A stretch of 64,000 bases of DNA, from assembly GCA_039707655.1 (NCBI GenBank), contig CM077664.1:30182781-30246780 (forward strand), written 5' to 3'. Positions 46,236-58,560 of this stretch are shown here, in pieces (position 1 is the first letter of the stretch; each line of letters begins with the position of its first letter). The position numbers were made by a program, and so were the translations under genes. This DNA comes from Elymus sibiricus. Lineage: Eukaryota > Streptophyta > Magnoliopsida > Poales > Poaceae. The notes beneath the pieces were generated by a model. The model had not been told where the DNA came from, ran no database searches, and was given only the letters and a program-made list of their open reading frames with translations.

Positions 46236-49200
46236 GCACTTTATGCCTAGCTTAATGGCTTTAAAGAAAGCGCTGCCAGGGAGACAACCCGGAAGTTTTA
46301 GAGAGTCATTTATTTCTTTTGAGTGCTTTTAAAAAGTTTAAAAACAAAAAAATATAGAGGGGAACCTAAAACTTTTCAAAAAGGAAAGTGAAAGTAAAAA
46401 AGACGAGCACCGTTGAAGTGGGGGAGCTCCTTGAACTTTGTTCATGCCCATGGAAACTTTGTGAATCTTGAATTACAGAAACTTTTCAAAAAAAATAATT
46501 ATCCCCTTGTGTAAATCCATTGTATTATAAAAATAATGTGCCAAGATTTACCGTTAGGATGTTTAAATTGCTTGTTTGGTATGTGCAGTGCAAAAACAGA
46601 AACTTTTGCTGTAGTGCATGAATTTACATTTTTTATTGGGACATGCAAAAATTCTGAATTTTTTACAAAGTACTGCTATAAAAATTGGTTATTTTTTCCT
46701 AATATTTCAGAATTTTTGGAGTTACATAAGTATGGTCAATGTTCAGATTACTACAGACTGTTCTGTTTTTGACAGATTCTGTTTTTGATGCATTGTTTTG
46801 CTTGTTTTGATGAAACTATGGATTGTATCGGAAGGTATAAGCCATGGAGAAGTTAGAATACAGTAGGTATAATGCAAAAATAAAATATGAATGGGTTTGC
46901 AACAGTACTTAAAGTAGTGATTTGCTTTATTATACTAACGGATCTCACGAAAGTTTTGTTAAGTTTTGTGTGGATGAAGTGTTCGAAGATCGAGGAGGTA
47001 TTGATATGAGAAGAATGAGGAGAGGCAAGAGATCAAGCTTGGGGATTCCAAATGCACCCCAAGTAAATATTCAAGGAGACTCGAGCGTCTAAGCTTGGGG
47101 ATGCCCCGGAAGGCATCCCATCTTTATTCAACAAGTATCGGTATGTTTCGGTTTTTGTTTTGTTCACATGATATGCGTAAATTCTTGGAGCGTCGTGTGC
47201 TTTTTATTTTTCTTTTAATAATGCACCATGCTGGTATGAGATAGTACTTGGTTGATTTATAGAATGCTTCATGCACTTCACTTATATCTTTTGAGTATGG
47301 GTTTATAGAATGCTTCATGTGCTTCACTTATATCATTTGAAGTTTGGATGCCTGTTTCTCTTCATATAGAAAACCGTTATTTGTAGAATGCTCTTTTGCT
47401 TCACTTATATTTATTAGAGTGTGGTATTTTATAGAAAGAATTAAACTCTCTTGCTTCACTTATATCTATTTAGAGAGTCAACAGGAATTGGTCATTCACA
47501 TGGTTAGTCAGAAAATCCTACATAAACCTTGTAGATCACTGAATATGATATGTTTGATTCTTTGCAATAGTTTTGTGATATAGAGATGGTAATATGTGGG
47601 AGGTACTAGTGAATTATTGTGGTTTAGTTGGAATATTGGTGTTAAGGTTTGTGATTCCCGAAGCATGCACGTATAGTCCCTCGTTATGCTAAGAAGTTAG
47701 AGCATGATTTATTATTGATTGTCTTCCTTTGCGTGGAGGTCGGGGGCGCGCGATGGTTAACTCCTACCAACCTCCCCCCTAGGGGCATGCGTAGTAGTAC
47801 TTTGCTTCGAGGGCTAATAAACTTTTGCAATAAGTATGTGAGTTCTTTATGACTAATGTGAGTCCATGGATTATACGCACTCTCACCTTTCCGCAATTTG
47901 CTAGCCTCTACGGTACAGTGCATTGCCCTTTCTCACCTCGAGAGTCGGTGCAAACTTCGCCGGTGCATCCAAACCTAGTGATATGATACGCTCTATCACA
48001 CATAAGCCTCCTTATATCTTCCTCAAAACAGCCAGCATACCTACCTATTATGGCATTTCCATAGCCATTCCGAGATATATTGCCATGCAACTTCCATCAT
48101 CATCATATACATGACTTGAGCATTCATTGTCATATTGCTTTGCATGATCGTAAGATAGCTAGCATGATATTTTCATGGCTTGTCCGTTTTTTGATATCTT
48201 TGCTATGCTAGATCGTTGCACATCCTGGTACACTGCCAGAGGCATTCATATAGAGTCATATTGTTCTAGATATCGAGTTGTAATTTTGAGTTGTAAGTAA
48301 ATAGAAGTGTGATGATCATCATTATTCTTTATTAGAGCATTGTCCCGGTGAGGAAAGGATGATGGAGACTATGATTCCCCCACAAGTCGGGATGAGACTT
48401 CGGACAAAATAAAAAAAAGAAAAAAAAGTGAGGCCAAAAAGAGCCCAAGAAAAAAAAGAAAAAAAAGAAGAGAAAACAAAAAAAATGAAATGAGAGAAAA
48501 AGAGAGAAGGGGCAATGTTACTATCCTTTACCACACTTGTGCTTCAGAGTAGCACCATGTTTTTCATATAGAGAGTCTCATATGCTTTCATTTTCATACA
48601 CTAGTGCGAATTTTCATTATAGAACTTGGCTTGTATATTCCGATGATGGGCTTCCTAAATTGCCCGAGGTCTTGAGCAAGCAAGTTGGATGCACACCCAC
48701 TTAGTTTTCAGTTTGAGCTTTCATACACTTATAGCTCTTAGTGCATCCGTTGCATGGCAATCCCTACTCCTCGCATTGACATCAATTGATGGGCATCTCC
48801 ATAGCCCGTTGATTAGCCACGTCAATGTGAGACTTTCTTCCTTTTTTGTCTTCTCCATATTAATCTCTACCACCGCATTCTATTCCACCCATAGTGCTAT
48901 ATCCGTGGCTTGCGCTCATGTATTGCGTGGGGGTTGAAAAAGCTGAAGCACGTTAAAAAGTATGAACCAATTGCTTGGCCGACACCGGGGTAGTACATGA
49001 TAAATACTTTGTGTTAAGAAGATGGAGCATGACAAGGCTATATGATTTTGTAGGGATAGCGTTCTTTAGCATTTTTATTCTGAAAGGCATGATTGTTTGT
49101 TGGGATGCCTAAGTATTGATGTCTTTATATCAAATTATAGACTATTGCTTTGAATCACTCGTGTCTTAATATTCATGACATGATTAGATTACATGATCAA

Positions 49201-49288
49201 GATTATGCTAGGTGGCATTCCACATCAAAAATTATCTTTTTTATCATTTACCTACTCGAGGACGAGCAGGAATTAAGCTTGGGGATGC
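46236..49288 (+). other. E3 3' non-coding region
   Basis: About 3 kb. Contains paired hairpins (47039-47062, 47097-47119), TTCACTT units at 47277-47465, a purine-only-like tract (48405-48512) and the polypurine tract with CTTGGGGATGC at 49278-49288. No gene. Confidence 0.75.
48405..48512 (+). repeat. A/G-rich tract in E3
   Basis: About 108 bp almost entirely A and G (A runs separated by G), with few pyrimidines. It lies about 780 bp upstream of the polypurine tract. Confidence 0.85.
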
Positions 49289-50810
49289 TGATACGTCTCT
49301 GTCGTATCTATAATTTTGGATTGTTTCATGCCAATATTCTACAACTTTCACATATTTTTGGAAACATTTTATATTATTTTTGGGACTAACATATTGATAC
49401 AGTGCCCAGTGCCAGTTCCTGTTTGTTGCATGTTTTTTGTTTCGCAGAATATCCATATGAAACGAAGTCCAAATGCAATAAAATTTTACAGAGAATTAGT
49501 TTGGAATATATGTGATTTTTGGGAGCTGGAATCAACGCAAGGCGGTGCTCGTGGGCCCCACGAGGCACCAGGGCGCGCCAGGGGGGTCCGGCGCGCCGTG
49601 GTGCCTCGTGAGGCCCTCGTAGGTCGGTTGGTGCCCTTCTTCGGCTGCAAGGAAGCTAATATCCGGAAAAAAAATCGTGTTAAAATTTTAGCGCAATCGG
49701 ACTTAGGGATCTCCGGGAATTTAAGAAACGGTGAAAGGTCAGAAAACAGGAACGTGAAACAGAAGAGAACAGAGAGAGAGATCCAATCTAGGAGGGGCTC
49801 CTGCCCCTCCGCCGCCATGGCAGCCATGGACCAGAGGGGAAACTCTCCTCCCATCTAGAGGGAAGGCCAAGGAAGAAGATGAAGGTGGGGGGCTCTCTCC
49901 CGCTCTCTCCCGGTGGCGCCGGAACGCCACCGGGGCAATCATCGTGACGGCGATCTACACCAACAGCTTCGCCGCCGTCACCACCAACTCTCTCCCCCTC
50001 TATGCAGCAGTGTAACACCTCTTCTCCCCGCTGTAATCTCTACTTAAACATGGTGCTTAATGCTACATATTATTATCCAATGATTTGTGGCCATCCTATG
50101 ATGTTTGAGTAGATTCTTTTTGTCCTATGGGTTGATTGATGATCGTGATTGGTTTGAGTTGTACGTTTTATTTTGGTGTTGTCATATAGTGCCTTCCGTG
50201 CCGCGCACATGTGGGGGATTCCCGCTGTAGGGTTTGCAATACGTTCATAATTCTCTTATGGTGGGCGGCTAGAGTGACAGAAGCTTACACCCGAGTAAGG
50301 GGGTTGTTGCGTATGGGAGTAAAGGGGACTTGATACTTAATGCTATGGTTGGGTTTTACCTTAATGATCTTTGGTAGTTGTGGATGCTTGCTAGAGTTCC
50401 AATCATAAGTGCATATGATCCAAGTACGGAAAGTATGTTAGCTCATGCCTCTCCCTCATATAAAATTGCAATAATGATTACCGATCTAGTTATCGATTGC
50501 CTAGGGACAAATCATTCTCTTGTGTTACAAAAGCTTTCTACAAAACAACTAACTTTTATTATCTTGCAAATTACTCGTAGTTTTATTCTCGCAAAGTACT
50601 TCTAGTTTTATTCTTGCAAACCTATCCTATCACCTACAAAATAGTTTCATACTTGTTCTAGGTAAAGCGAACGTTAAGTGCGAGTAGAGTTGTATCGGTG
50701 GTTGATAGAACTTGAAGGGAATATTAATTCTACCTTTAGCTCCTCGTTGGGTTCGACACTCTTATTTATCGAAAAAACTACAATTGATCCCCTATACTTG
50801 TGGGTTATCA
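49289..50810 (+). repeat. E3 3' LTR
   Basis: 1522 bp, close copy of 43246-44766. Its inverted repeat is better preserved: 49559-49579 pairs with 49590-49610 at 20 of 21 positions. Confidence 0.92.
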
Positions 50811-50964
50811 GAGACGTATCATACCTACGCATAAAACTTTCATCTCCTTGCATTTATTTTATTTGCCTTTGCCTCTCGTTTTCATCTCCCCCACTTCTAT
50901 TTTTTTTATAAAAATACAAAAATATTTTCCGTTTGCCTTTTTCTTGTTTGCTCGTCTTATAATT

Positions 50965-51783
50965 ATGGCTAGTTCTTCGCTCATTACTATTACCCCTGAA
51001 AATGAAGTGCTTAATTTTAATCAAAGGGGAGGAGAGAATTTAAAAGATGCTTGGTATAGGATCTGTGATGCTCATAATAGATCAACTCGTAAGCAATCCA
51101 CCACCATCCTTCTTCGCAATTTTATGTGGGCATTACTACTTGGTATAGATTTGTACTTGATACTATTACCGAAGGAAATTTCTTGATGTGTCCCTCTATG
51201 GATGCTTTCAATGCTATGGGAAATTTAGTGGGACCACCACCTATCACTGTTAATGAAACAACTTTGACTTTGGAACATGTTATGCAAAGGATAGAAGCTA
51301 TTGAAAGTAAAATGCCTACTATTGAACATCTTGAGAATTTAGATAAAAAACTTCATAATCATATCACTCAATTTGGTTCTAAGGTAGGAATCGCATTGAA
51401 AACCTTAAAGGAAAAGGAACCGGTAGTTAATGAAAGAATAGAACAAAGCCCCGCTAGAATCGATAAGATAGAAGAAATTATTAATAATTTGGGCTCGGCT
51501 TTTTCCTCCATTAAGAATATTGATAGGACTCCTCCCAATAAAAATTGCAAGTTCATGTATGTTCCTTAAACCAATGGTGCTACTTCTAGTAAGGGAAATG
51601 AGGATCTTAAAATGATTAGCATGCACCCTAATTTCATTGATATAATTAAGGAACCTATTCACAAAAGTAAAATTCTTGATTTTGTGCCTAGAAGTGTGAT
51701 GATGAGAAACCCCTATGTTAAATCTATTAGAAAAAAATGGATGAGTGATTGAGGAGTTGGAAACCAAGGATGACAATACTTGA
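50965..51783 (+). pseudogene. E0 gag-like protein, broken copy
   Basis: ATG at 50965 begins MASSSLITITPENEVLNFNQ; the relative in E1 is very similar. A 1-bp loss in a T run at about 51120 shifts the frame; the other frame carries on (RFVLDTITEGNFLMCPSMDA ...) to a TAA at 51567-51569 that replaces a lysine codon of E1. Another indel lies near 51730, and the end ELETKDDNT with TGA 51781-51783 is recognisable. It keeps a start codon that E1 lacks and has an extra NRST insertion before KQSTTILLRN. Confidence 0.75.
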
Positions 51784-54223
51784 AACTATGCATTATGCCT
51801 AGCTAGGGGCATAAAACAATAGCGCTTGTTGGGAGGCAACCCAATGAATAAAACAAATTTTAACTTTTTGTTTCTTTTATTGTGTGTTTTCAAAATTATG
51901 CTACTGTTATGATTGAGTTTTTATGTTTTAATTAGTGTTTGTGCCAAGTAATGCCTTTGGGATGATTTGGGAGATAGTATATTTGATGCTGTTTGGAAAA
52001 TAGAAAGTTTTGCGTCCAGTGCTGGAATTTTAGTTCTGTACTGGAGAATCAGAAAAATCTGAAATTTTTACACAGTATTGGTATATGAATTTCCCACGTT
52101 GTCCTAAGTTCTAAGAATTTTTGGAGTTACAGAAGTATGGCTTTTAAATAGATCTCTGCAGACTATTCTGTTTTTGACAGATTCTATTTTTGATGCATTG
52201 CTTGCTTGTTTTGATGAAACTATGGATTGTATCGGGGGGTATAAGCCATGGAGAAGTTAGAATACAGTAGGTATAATGCAAAAATAAAATATGAATGGGT
52301 TTGCAACAGTACTTAAAGTAGTGATTTATTTTGTTATACTGACGGATCTCTCGAAGGTTTTGTTGAGTTTTGTGATTGAAGTTTTCAAGTTTTGGGTGAG
52401 ATCACGATGGATGAAGGAATAAGGAGTGGCAAGAGCCTAAGCTTGGGGGTGCCCAAGGCACCCCAAGGTAATATTCAAGGAAGACTCAAGCGTCTAAGCT
52501 TGGGGATGCCCCGGAAGGCATCCCCTCTTTCTTCTACCAACTACCGGTAATTTTACTTGGAGCTATATTTTTATTCGTCACATGATATGTGTTTTACTTG
52601 GAGCGTCGTGTATTATATGAGTCTTTGCTTTGTTTGCTTTTTAGTTTGTCACAATCATCTTTGCTGGACACACCAATTTGAGAGAGCCACACGTTTATCA
52701 TGATTTGTTAGAATACTCTATGTGCTTCACTTAAATTTTTTGAGCTAGGCAGTTGCTCTAGTGCTTCACTTAAATCTATTTTGAAAAAATATTTGAACTC
52801 TCATGCTTCACTTATATTATTTTGAGACTTGATAATACTAAAATTTTGAAGAAATATTTGCACTCTCATGCTTCACTTATATCTTTTTGATTGTTGATAA
52901 TAGTAATGGTAATTTGCACAAGATATGAATTTGGTCCCAAAGTGATGAATATTCAAGAGGGATATAATAAAAACTTTCATATAGATCATTGGATATGATA
53001 AGTGTGATTCCTTGTAATAGTTTTGCGATATGGAGATGATAATATGCGAGTCATGTTAGTGAGTAATTGTGATTTAGTAAGAATATTGGTGTTAAGGTTT
53101 GTCATTCCCTATGCATGCACATTAAGTCAATAGTTATGCAAAGAAATTATATCCTACTTATGGTGCATTATTCGGTGTTAGTTATGTTCAATGCATGTTT
53201 ATGACCGTTTTCGCTTTTTGGTTGGTTGCTTCTCAATCTATTTGCTAGCCTTCATTTGTACTAAGCGGAAATACTGCTTGTGCATCCAAACTCCTTAAAC
53301 CCAAGTTGTGCCAAATGAGTCCACCATACCTACCTATATGCGGTATTTCCATGCCGTTCCAAGTAAATTTGCATGTGCCAACTCTAATATTTTCAAAACA
53401 ATTTTCTGTTTTGTGTGCCCGTACCGCTCATGAAGCGGCAGGGGGTGGCCAATATTTTCCATGCTAGGTGTGTTATTCTCACGATGAGTGTTTATTCACT
53501 TGTCATTGCACGAGAGAGTGGCTGGTAATAGGGATGCCCAGTCCCACAATGAATCAAAAATTAATAACAACAAAATTCCTTGGAAAGTGTTGGTATGGAG
53601 GGCACCCGTGGATACGGCTAGCCATGGATTGTGAAAGAATGGTGGAAAGGAAATAAACTTTATTTTCTGTTTGGGAACCGCCTATGATGTGTCTAACATG
53701 GAAGATATTGGAAATTCTCGGTCGTTTTCGTTGACAGGAAAAGCATGCCTCTCAAAATATTTTTATCTCTCTAATTTAAGCTTTGAGCTCTGGCACATTT
53801 GCAAATCCCTGCTTCCCTCTGCGAAGGGCCTATCTATTTACTTTTATGCAATTTTTATTTTTATTTTGAGTCTCCATCTTCTCTTATAAAGCACCAACTA
53901 GAGAGCACTATTCTCATACTTGTGCATTGTGTGTAGCTAATATTGAGTGTGTTTCATGAATGGATCAATGATTGAGCATAATGGGCTAGGGATAACTTTC
54001 TTTAGCGTTGATATTTTGAAAGACATGGTTGCTTGTTAGTATGCTTGAGTATTTATATCTTCATGTCAAACTATAGACTATTGCTTTGAATCATTCAAGT
54101 CCAAATGTCCATGCTACAAAGAAAAGAGTATATGATGAATATGATAGGTAGCATTCCACATCAAAAATTCTGTTTTTATCATTTACCTACTAGAGGACGA
54201 GCAGGAATTAAACTTGGGGATGC
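51784..54223 (+). other. E0 3' non-coding region
   Basis: About 2.4 kb. A small hairpin near 51825-51843, paired hairpins (52446-52464, 52502-52525), TTCACTT units (about 52722-52880) and a polypurine tract ending at 54223. No gene. Confidence 0.75.
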
Positions 54224-55786
54224 TGATACGTCTCCAACGTATCTATAATTTTTGATTGTTCCATGCTATTATATTATCAATCTTGGATGCTTTTATAAAC
54301 ATTTACAGCAATTATATATCATTTTTTGGGACTAACCATTAACTTAGTGCCCAGTGCCAGTTGCTGTTTTTTGCCTGTTTTTGGTTTTCCAGAATATCAG
54401 TACCAAACAAAGTCCAAATGCCACGAAACTTTTTGGAGATTTTTTTTCTGGACATAAGAGACACTAGAAGCTTCGGGAGGAGGCAAGAAGCCAGAGGAGG
54501 TGGCCACGAGCCACCAGGGCGCGCCTGGGGGGGCAGGCGTGCCCTGGTGCCTCGTGGGCCCACCTCTGCCCCTTTTGACCTAATTCCACCACTATAAATT
54601 CTCTAAAATCGGGAAACCAATAGGGGAGTCCATGAAATACTTTTTCCGCCGCCGCAAGCTTCTGTTCTCGAGAGATCCCATCTGGAGGCCTTTTCCGGTA
54701 CTCCGCCGGAGGGGGAATCGATCACGGAGGGGCTCTACATCATCCTTGCTGCCCTTCCGATGATGCGTGAGTAGTTTACCACAGACCTTTGGGTCCATAG
54801 TTAGTAGCTAGATGGCTTCTTCTCTCTTTTTGGTCTTCAATACAATGTTCTCCGCGATGTTCTTGGAGTTCTATCCGATGTAATCACTTTTTGCGGTGTG
54901 TTTGTTGGGATTCGATGAATTGTGAGTTTATGATCAGATTATCCATGAATATTATTTGAGTCTTGTCTGAACTCTTTTATGCATGATTATTATAGCTTCG
55001 TATTTCTCTCCGATCTATTGATTTGGTTTGGCCAACTAGATTGATTTATCTTGCAATGGGAGAGGTGCTTTGTAATGGGTTCGATCTTGCGGTGCTCAAT
55101 CCCTGTGATAGAAAGGGACATGACACGTATGTATCGTTGCTATTAAGGGTAAAAAGATGGGGTTTATTCATGCGTGAGTTTACTTTGTCTACATCATGTC
55201 ACCTTGCTTAAGGCGTTACTGCGTTCTTCATGAACTTAATACACTAGATGCATGCTGGATAGCGGTCGATGTGTGGAGCAATAGTAGTAGATGCAGGCAG
55301 GAGTCGGTCTACTTGTCTCGGACGTGATGCCTATATACATGATCATTGCCTTGGATATCGTCATGATTATTTGCTTTTCTATCAATTGCCCAACAGTAAT
55401 TTGTTTACCCATCGTATGCTATTTTCATGAGAGATGACTCTAGTGAAAACTATGGCCCCCGGGTCTACTTCTATCATATATTAAAAATCATAAAAATACC
55501 TTGCTGCACTTTTACTTTATTTATTTTATTTTATATTTTAGTTCAATCTATCTATCTATCACCATACAATTTAATCTTGCAATTAACCACCAAGGGATTG
55601 ACAACCCCTTGTTTGCGTTGGGTGCAAGGATTTGTTGTTTTGTGTGCAGGTGTTGTTAACGAGGTGTTGCATGATTCTCCTACTGGATTGATAACCTTGG
55701 TTTCATAAGTGAGGGAAATACTTATCTCTACTGTACTGCATCTCCCTTCCTCTTCAGGGAATTACCAACGCAGCTCACAAGTAGCA
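54224..55786 (+). repeat. E0 3' LTR
   Basis: 1563 bp, TGATACGTCTCCAACG... to ...CACAAGTAGCA, followed by GTGAT. GC-rich inverted repeat at 54502-54560; TATA box near 54591. Confidence 0.92.
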
Positions 55787-58196
55787 GTGATCCATTTGCC
55801 AGAGCCTTCTTGGAACCATACTAAGTTCATGAATAAACTATATGAACCAACATCCACTTTTGCTGCTTCTCAAGCGGAAACATACTTAGCCTTCGTTATA
55901 GAATTTGCCACAGTAACCTGTTTGGAACAATTCCAACTCCCTGTGCCACCATATTGTGTATTACACAAAACCCTTAACTAAATCGAAAATCGCATGGAGT
56001 ATTTGTTAAGACTGGATCGATGTAGCCTTTTACAATAAACTCTTCATAATCTCCGCTTGCGAGAAAACATGTCATTAGTGCTACTTTAGTACTCAATGAC
56101 ATTTTTCACTGATGTCCTATGATCAATACTTTGATCACTTTGATACCTTACTCACAACAACTTGGGAGTACTGGACATATCTGGTTGTTTTACATACCAT
56201 GGAATACATGATTAATCCAAACAAAAAAGTGTGTGGAATCTCCATCCTGTATTTTGCTCATCAGTGTTTTAGGACACCGAGTCTTGCAAAAACTCTTTCC
56301 ATGTGACTTCGGCAAGAATCACTCCTTGGCGTTCTTATGCTAAATTGTTTTAGCATCTTGTCAATATGTATTCTGGCTTAGCCCTATTAGGTAATATTAT
56401 CTTCATAGCTAATTATGCCTAATATCGAGGCTACCTAGCCCAAGCACTTCATCGAAAAAACTATTTTTTAAAGAAGTTTATATTATTTCCAATCAACAAT
56501 GTGTCAAGCACACAAGGTTTTTAGAAATATTATTATGCTCCCACTTACTTTCTTGAAACGACAAGCATCTTCGCTATCCTTTGATGAAATCAAACTCTTT
56601 TGACTATTTCATCAATACGAAGATTCCAACTCCATTATGCTTGCTTCCGTCCATTACTGGAACTCTGAAATTAGCACACTTACTAGCATCCTCTGGATCG
56701 ACAAAATACTTTGGACTGTATCACATACAAGTCCTAGTTTGTATTTCCATTTCATGGAAATCCCTTTTTGCATCCATTTTTCATTTCTCATGATTGAAAT
56801 ATGTATTAATTGCTAGTTTAACCCGAACCGACTTTAAGCATCGCTACGGAGAGACAATCTCGTCGTAGTTAATTCCTTGAATTTGTTATAAGCAACAAGT
56901 CGAGCTTTATGGATAAAACAATTTTATCCGTATCAGTTTATAGTTCCATTAATGTTCGTTAGACTCTAAGTCTTCCGAAGGGTTTATCAAGATATAATCT
57001 TGAATCATTTATATGCATACTATCTCGGATTATATTGGCATTTAGCAAATTCCGGAGTCAGGGCCCATCAACGCTTCCTTGTGTATCGCAGGTATACTGT
57101 TGTCTAACAACAATATCTCGTTTGTGCACCTGAGAGGTTTGCACGAGTTTTGCCTACGTGGTTCAGCTGCAAGTTTGACCGAAGTCCATACATCCCATGT
57201 AGAGGCTTCCGTATCAGTCGCAGTAGGAAACTCTAGAATTACTTTCAAGGTTTCCTTTCCTTGATCTGATGACGAAGATACTGTTATCTCGTTGATTTGC
57301 ACTATCCTCCTACTCACTCTTTTGCAAGAAATATTTTCTTTAAAATCATACCGTTCTTTGTGGCAAACCTTTTGCCTCGGTATAGTGACGGAGGAATGCC
57401 CAATAATTTAGGATAACCTACAAAGTAGCACTTGTCTGATTTGGAATAGGTTTGTAAACATTTTACATTAGCCCCATATTCCAAATGTTAAGAAAAGATA
57501 TAACATGGTTGGGTGTACCATACCATGGCGTCATTTCAACAGATCTGATGACGCTCTTTTCAGTGTAAAAGTCGCAGTCTCTAAAGCATTACTTTAAAAG
57601 GGATAATGGCAAATTGATTTATGTCATCTTTGATCTTACCATGTCATAAATGGTTTGATTACATCTTCACGGACATTCCACTCACAGTGGTGTTCCGGGA
57701 GGTGTAAGTTATGAAACTCTTTTCACAACTCATCAGACATTCGCTAAACTTGTAACTCAAATATTCCTTTCTGCAATCCAATTGTAGAAACATAATTTTC
57801 TTATTACAATAATATCTACTTCATTTTGAAAACCTTTTGAATGATTTCAAAAGATCTAGACTTATGTCTCATCAAGTAAATATCCATATATCTACTTGAG
57901 TCATTTCTGAAGATAGACAAATCCACTGCTAGCAACAATACTCATTGGACTACACACATCAAAATGTATGATTACCAATAAGTTTGTTTGCTCGTTCCTT
58001 ATGCCCTGTGAACGGTATTTTAGTCACTTCACTTTTTGGACGAAAGTTGCAAGTGTTAGATGATTCATAATCAAATGACTTCAAAATCCATCATTATGGA
58101 ATTTCTCCATGCGGTTTTCTCCAATGTGACCAAATGCAGTGCCACACAAATGTGGTATTCTTTTAGTCTCGCGACATTTAGCGTCAGTGTTATGGA

Positions 58197-58560
58197 TGTC
58201 TTATATTATCATCAATATTCATAACATACATCTCATTCATAATGAAAGTATGGCCCTTGTGTTATTCATAACATCGAAGAACAATTGTTCTCTCATGAAC
58301 AACTTCTTGCAACAAACATTATGCAATGGGCTAGAGTGTATAAAACTCTAAAGAATGAATTATGAAAATAAATACTGAGGTAATATATTATTAACAATAT
58401 TCATAACATACATCTCATTCATAATGAAAGTATGGCCCATCTGTTATTCATTATATCGAATAGCAATAGTTCTCTTATGAACAACCTTCTTGCAGCAAAC
58501 ATTATGCAATGGGCTAGAGTGTATAAAACTCTAAATGAATTATGAAAATAAATACAGATG
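58197..58560. repeat. 182-bp tandem duplication in the copia interior
   Basis: CAATATTCATAACATACATC at 58213 recurs at 58395, and the similarity covers both units, including ATGCAATGGGCTAGAGTG. The copies differ at roughly one base in ten plus small indels, so the duplication is old. Confidence 0.85.

Larger units (their letters stand above)
43246..50810 (+). mobile_element. E3: Athila-like non-autonomous LTR element with an unrecognised protein
   Basis: LTRs 43246-44766 (1521 bp) and 49289-50810 (1522 bp), TGATACGTCTCCGTCG... to ...TTGTGGGTTATCA; flanks GAGAC at 43241-43245 and 50811-50815. Primer-binding site at 44778-44794. One broken protein frame (44887-46235) and a 3-kb 3' non-coding region. 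The LTR belongs to a different family from E0-E2, but the 3' hairpins, TTCACTT units and polypurine-tract region are shared. Confidence 0.9.
30077..50821 (-). mobile_element. E1: sibling of E0, inserted in opposite orientation, host of E2 and E3
   Basis: 3' LTR 30077-31632, interior 31633-35098. The 5' LTR starts at 35099 and is split: 35099-36494, 43081-43245 and 50816-50821. Joined, the 5' LTR is about 1567 bp, matching the 1556-bp 3' LTR. The primer-binding site is complete. One gag-like frame (minus, 34902-34099). The flanks do not match as a target duplication (CGTCC versus TACCT), and about 30 bp of E0 leader is missing at the junction, so a small deletion accompanied or followed insertion. 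Confidence 0.88.
28512..55786 (+). mobile_element. E0: Athila-lineage gypsy retrotransposon, non-autonomous, host of E1
   Basis: LTRs 28512-30054 and 54224-55786, both TGATACG...GTAGCA, flanked by GTGAT on both sides (28507-28511, 55787-55791). Interior: 22 bp beside the 5' LTR (30055-30076), then, after E1, 50822-54223. A partial primer-binding site TGGCGCCGT is seen at 30066-30074. One broken gag-like frame (50965-51783), a long 3' non-coding region, no polymerase. Without E1 the element is about 6.5 kb. Confidence 0.9.

Noticed and set aside
47684..48534. Small frames in E3 as host genes
   Set aside because: They lie in the 3' non-coding region shared by the E elements; short and without features.
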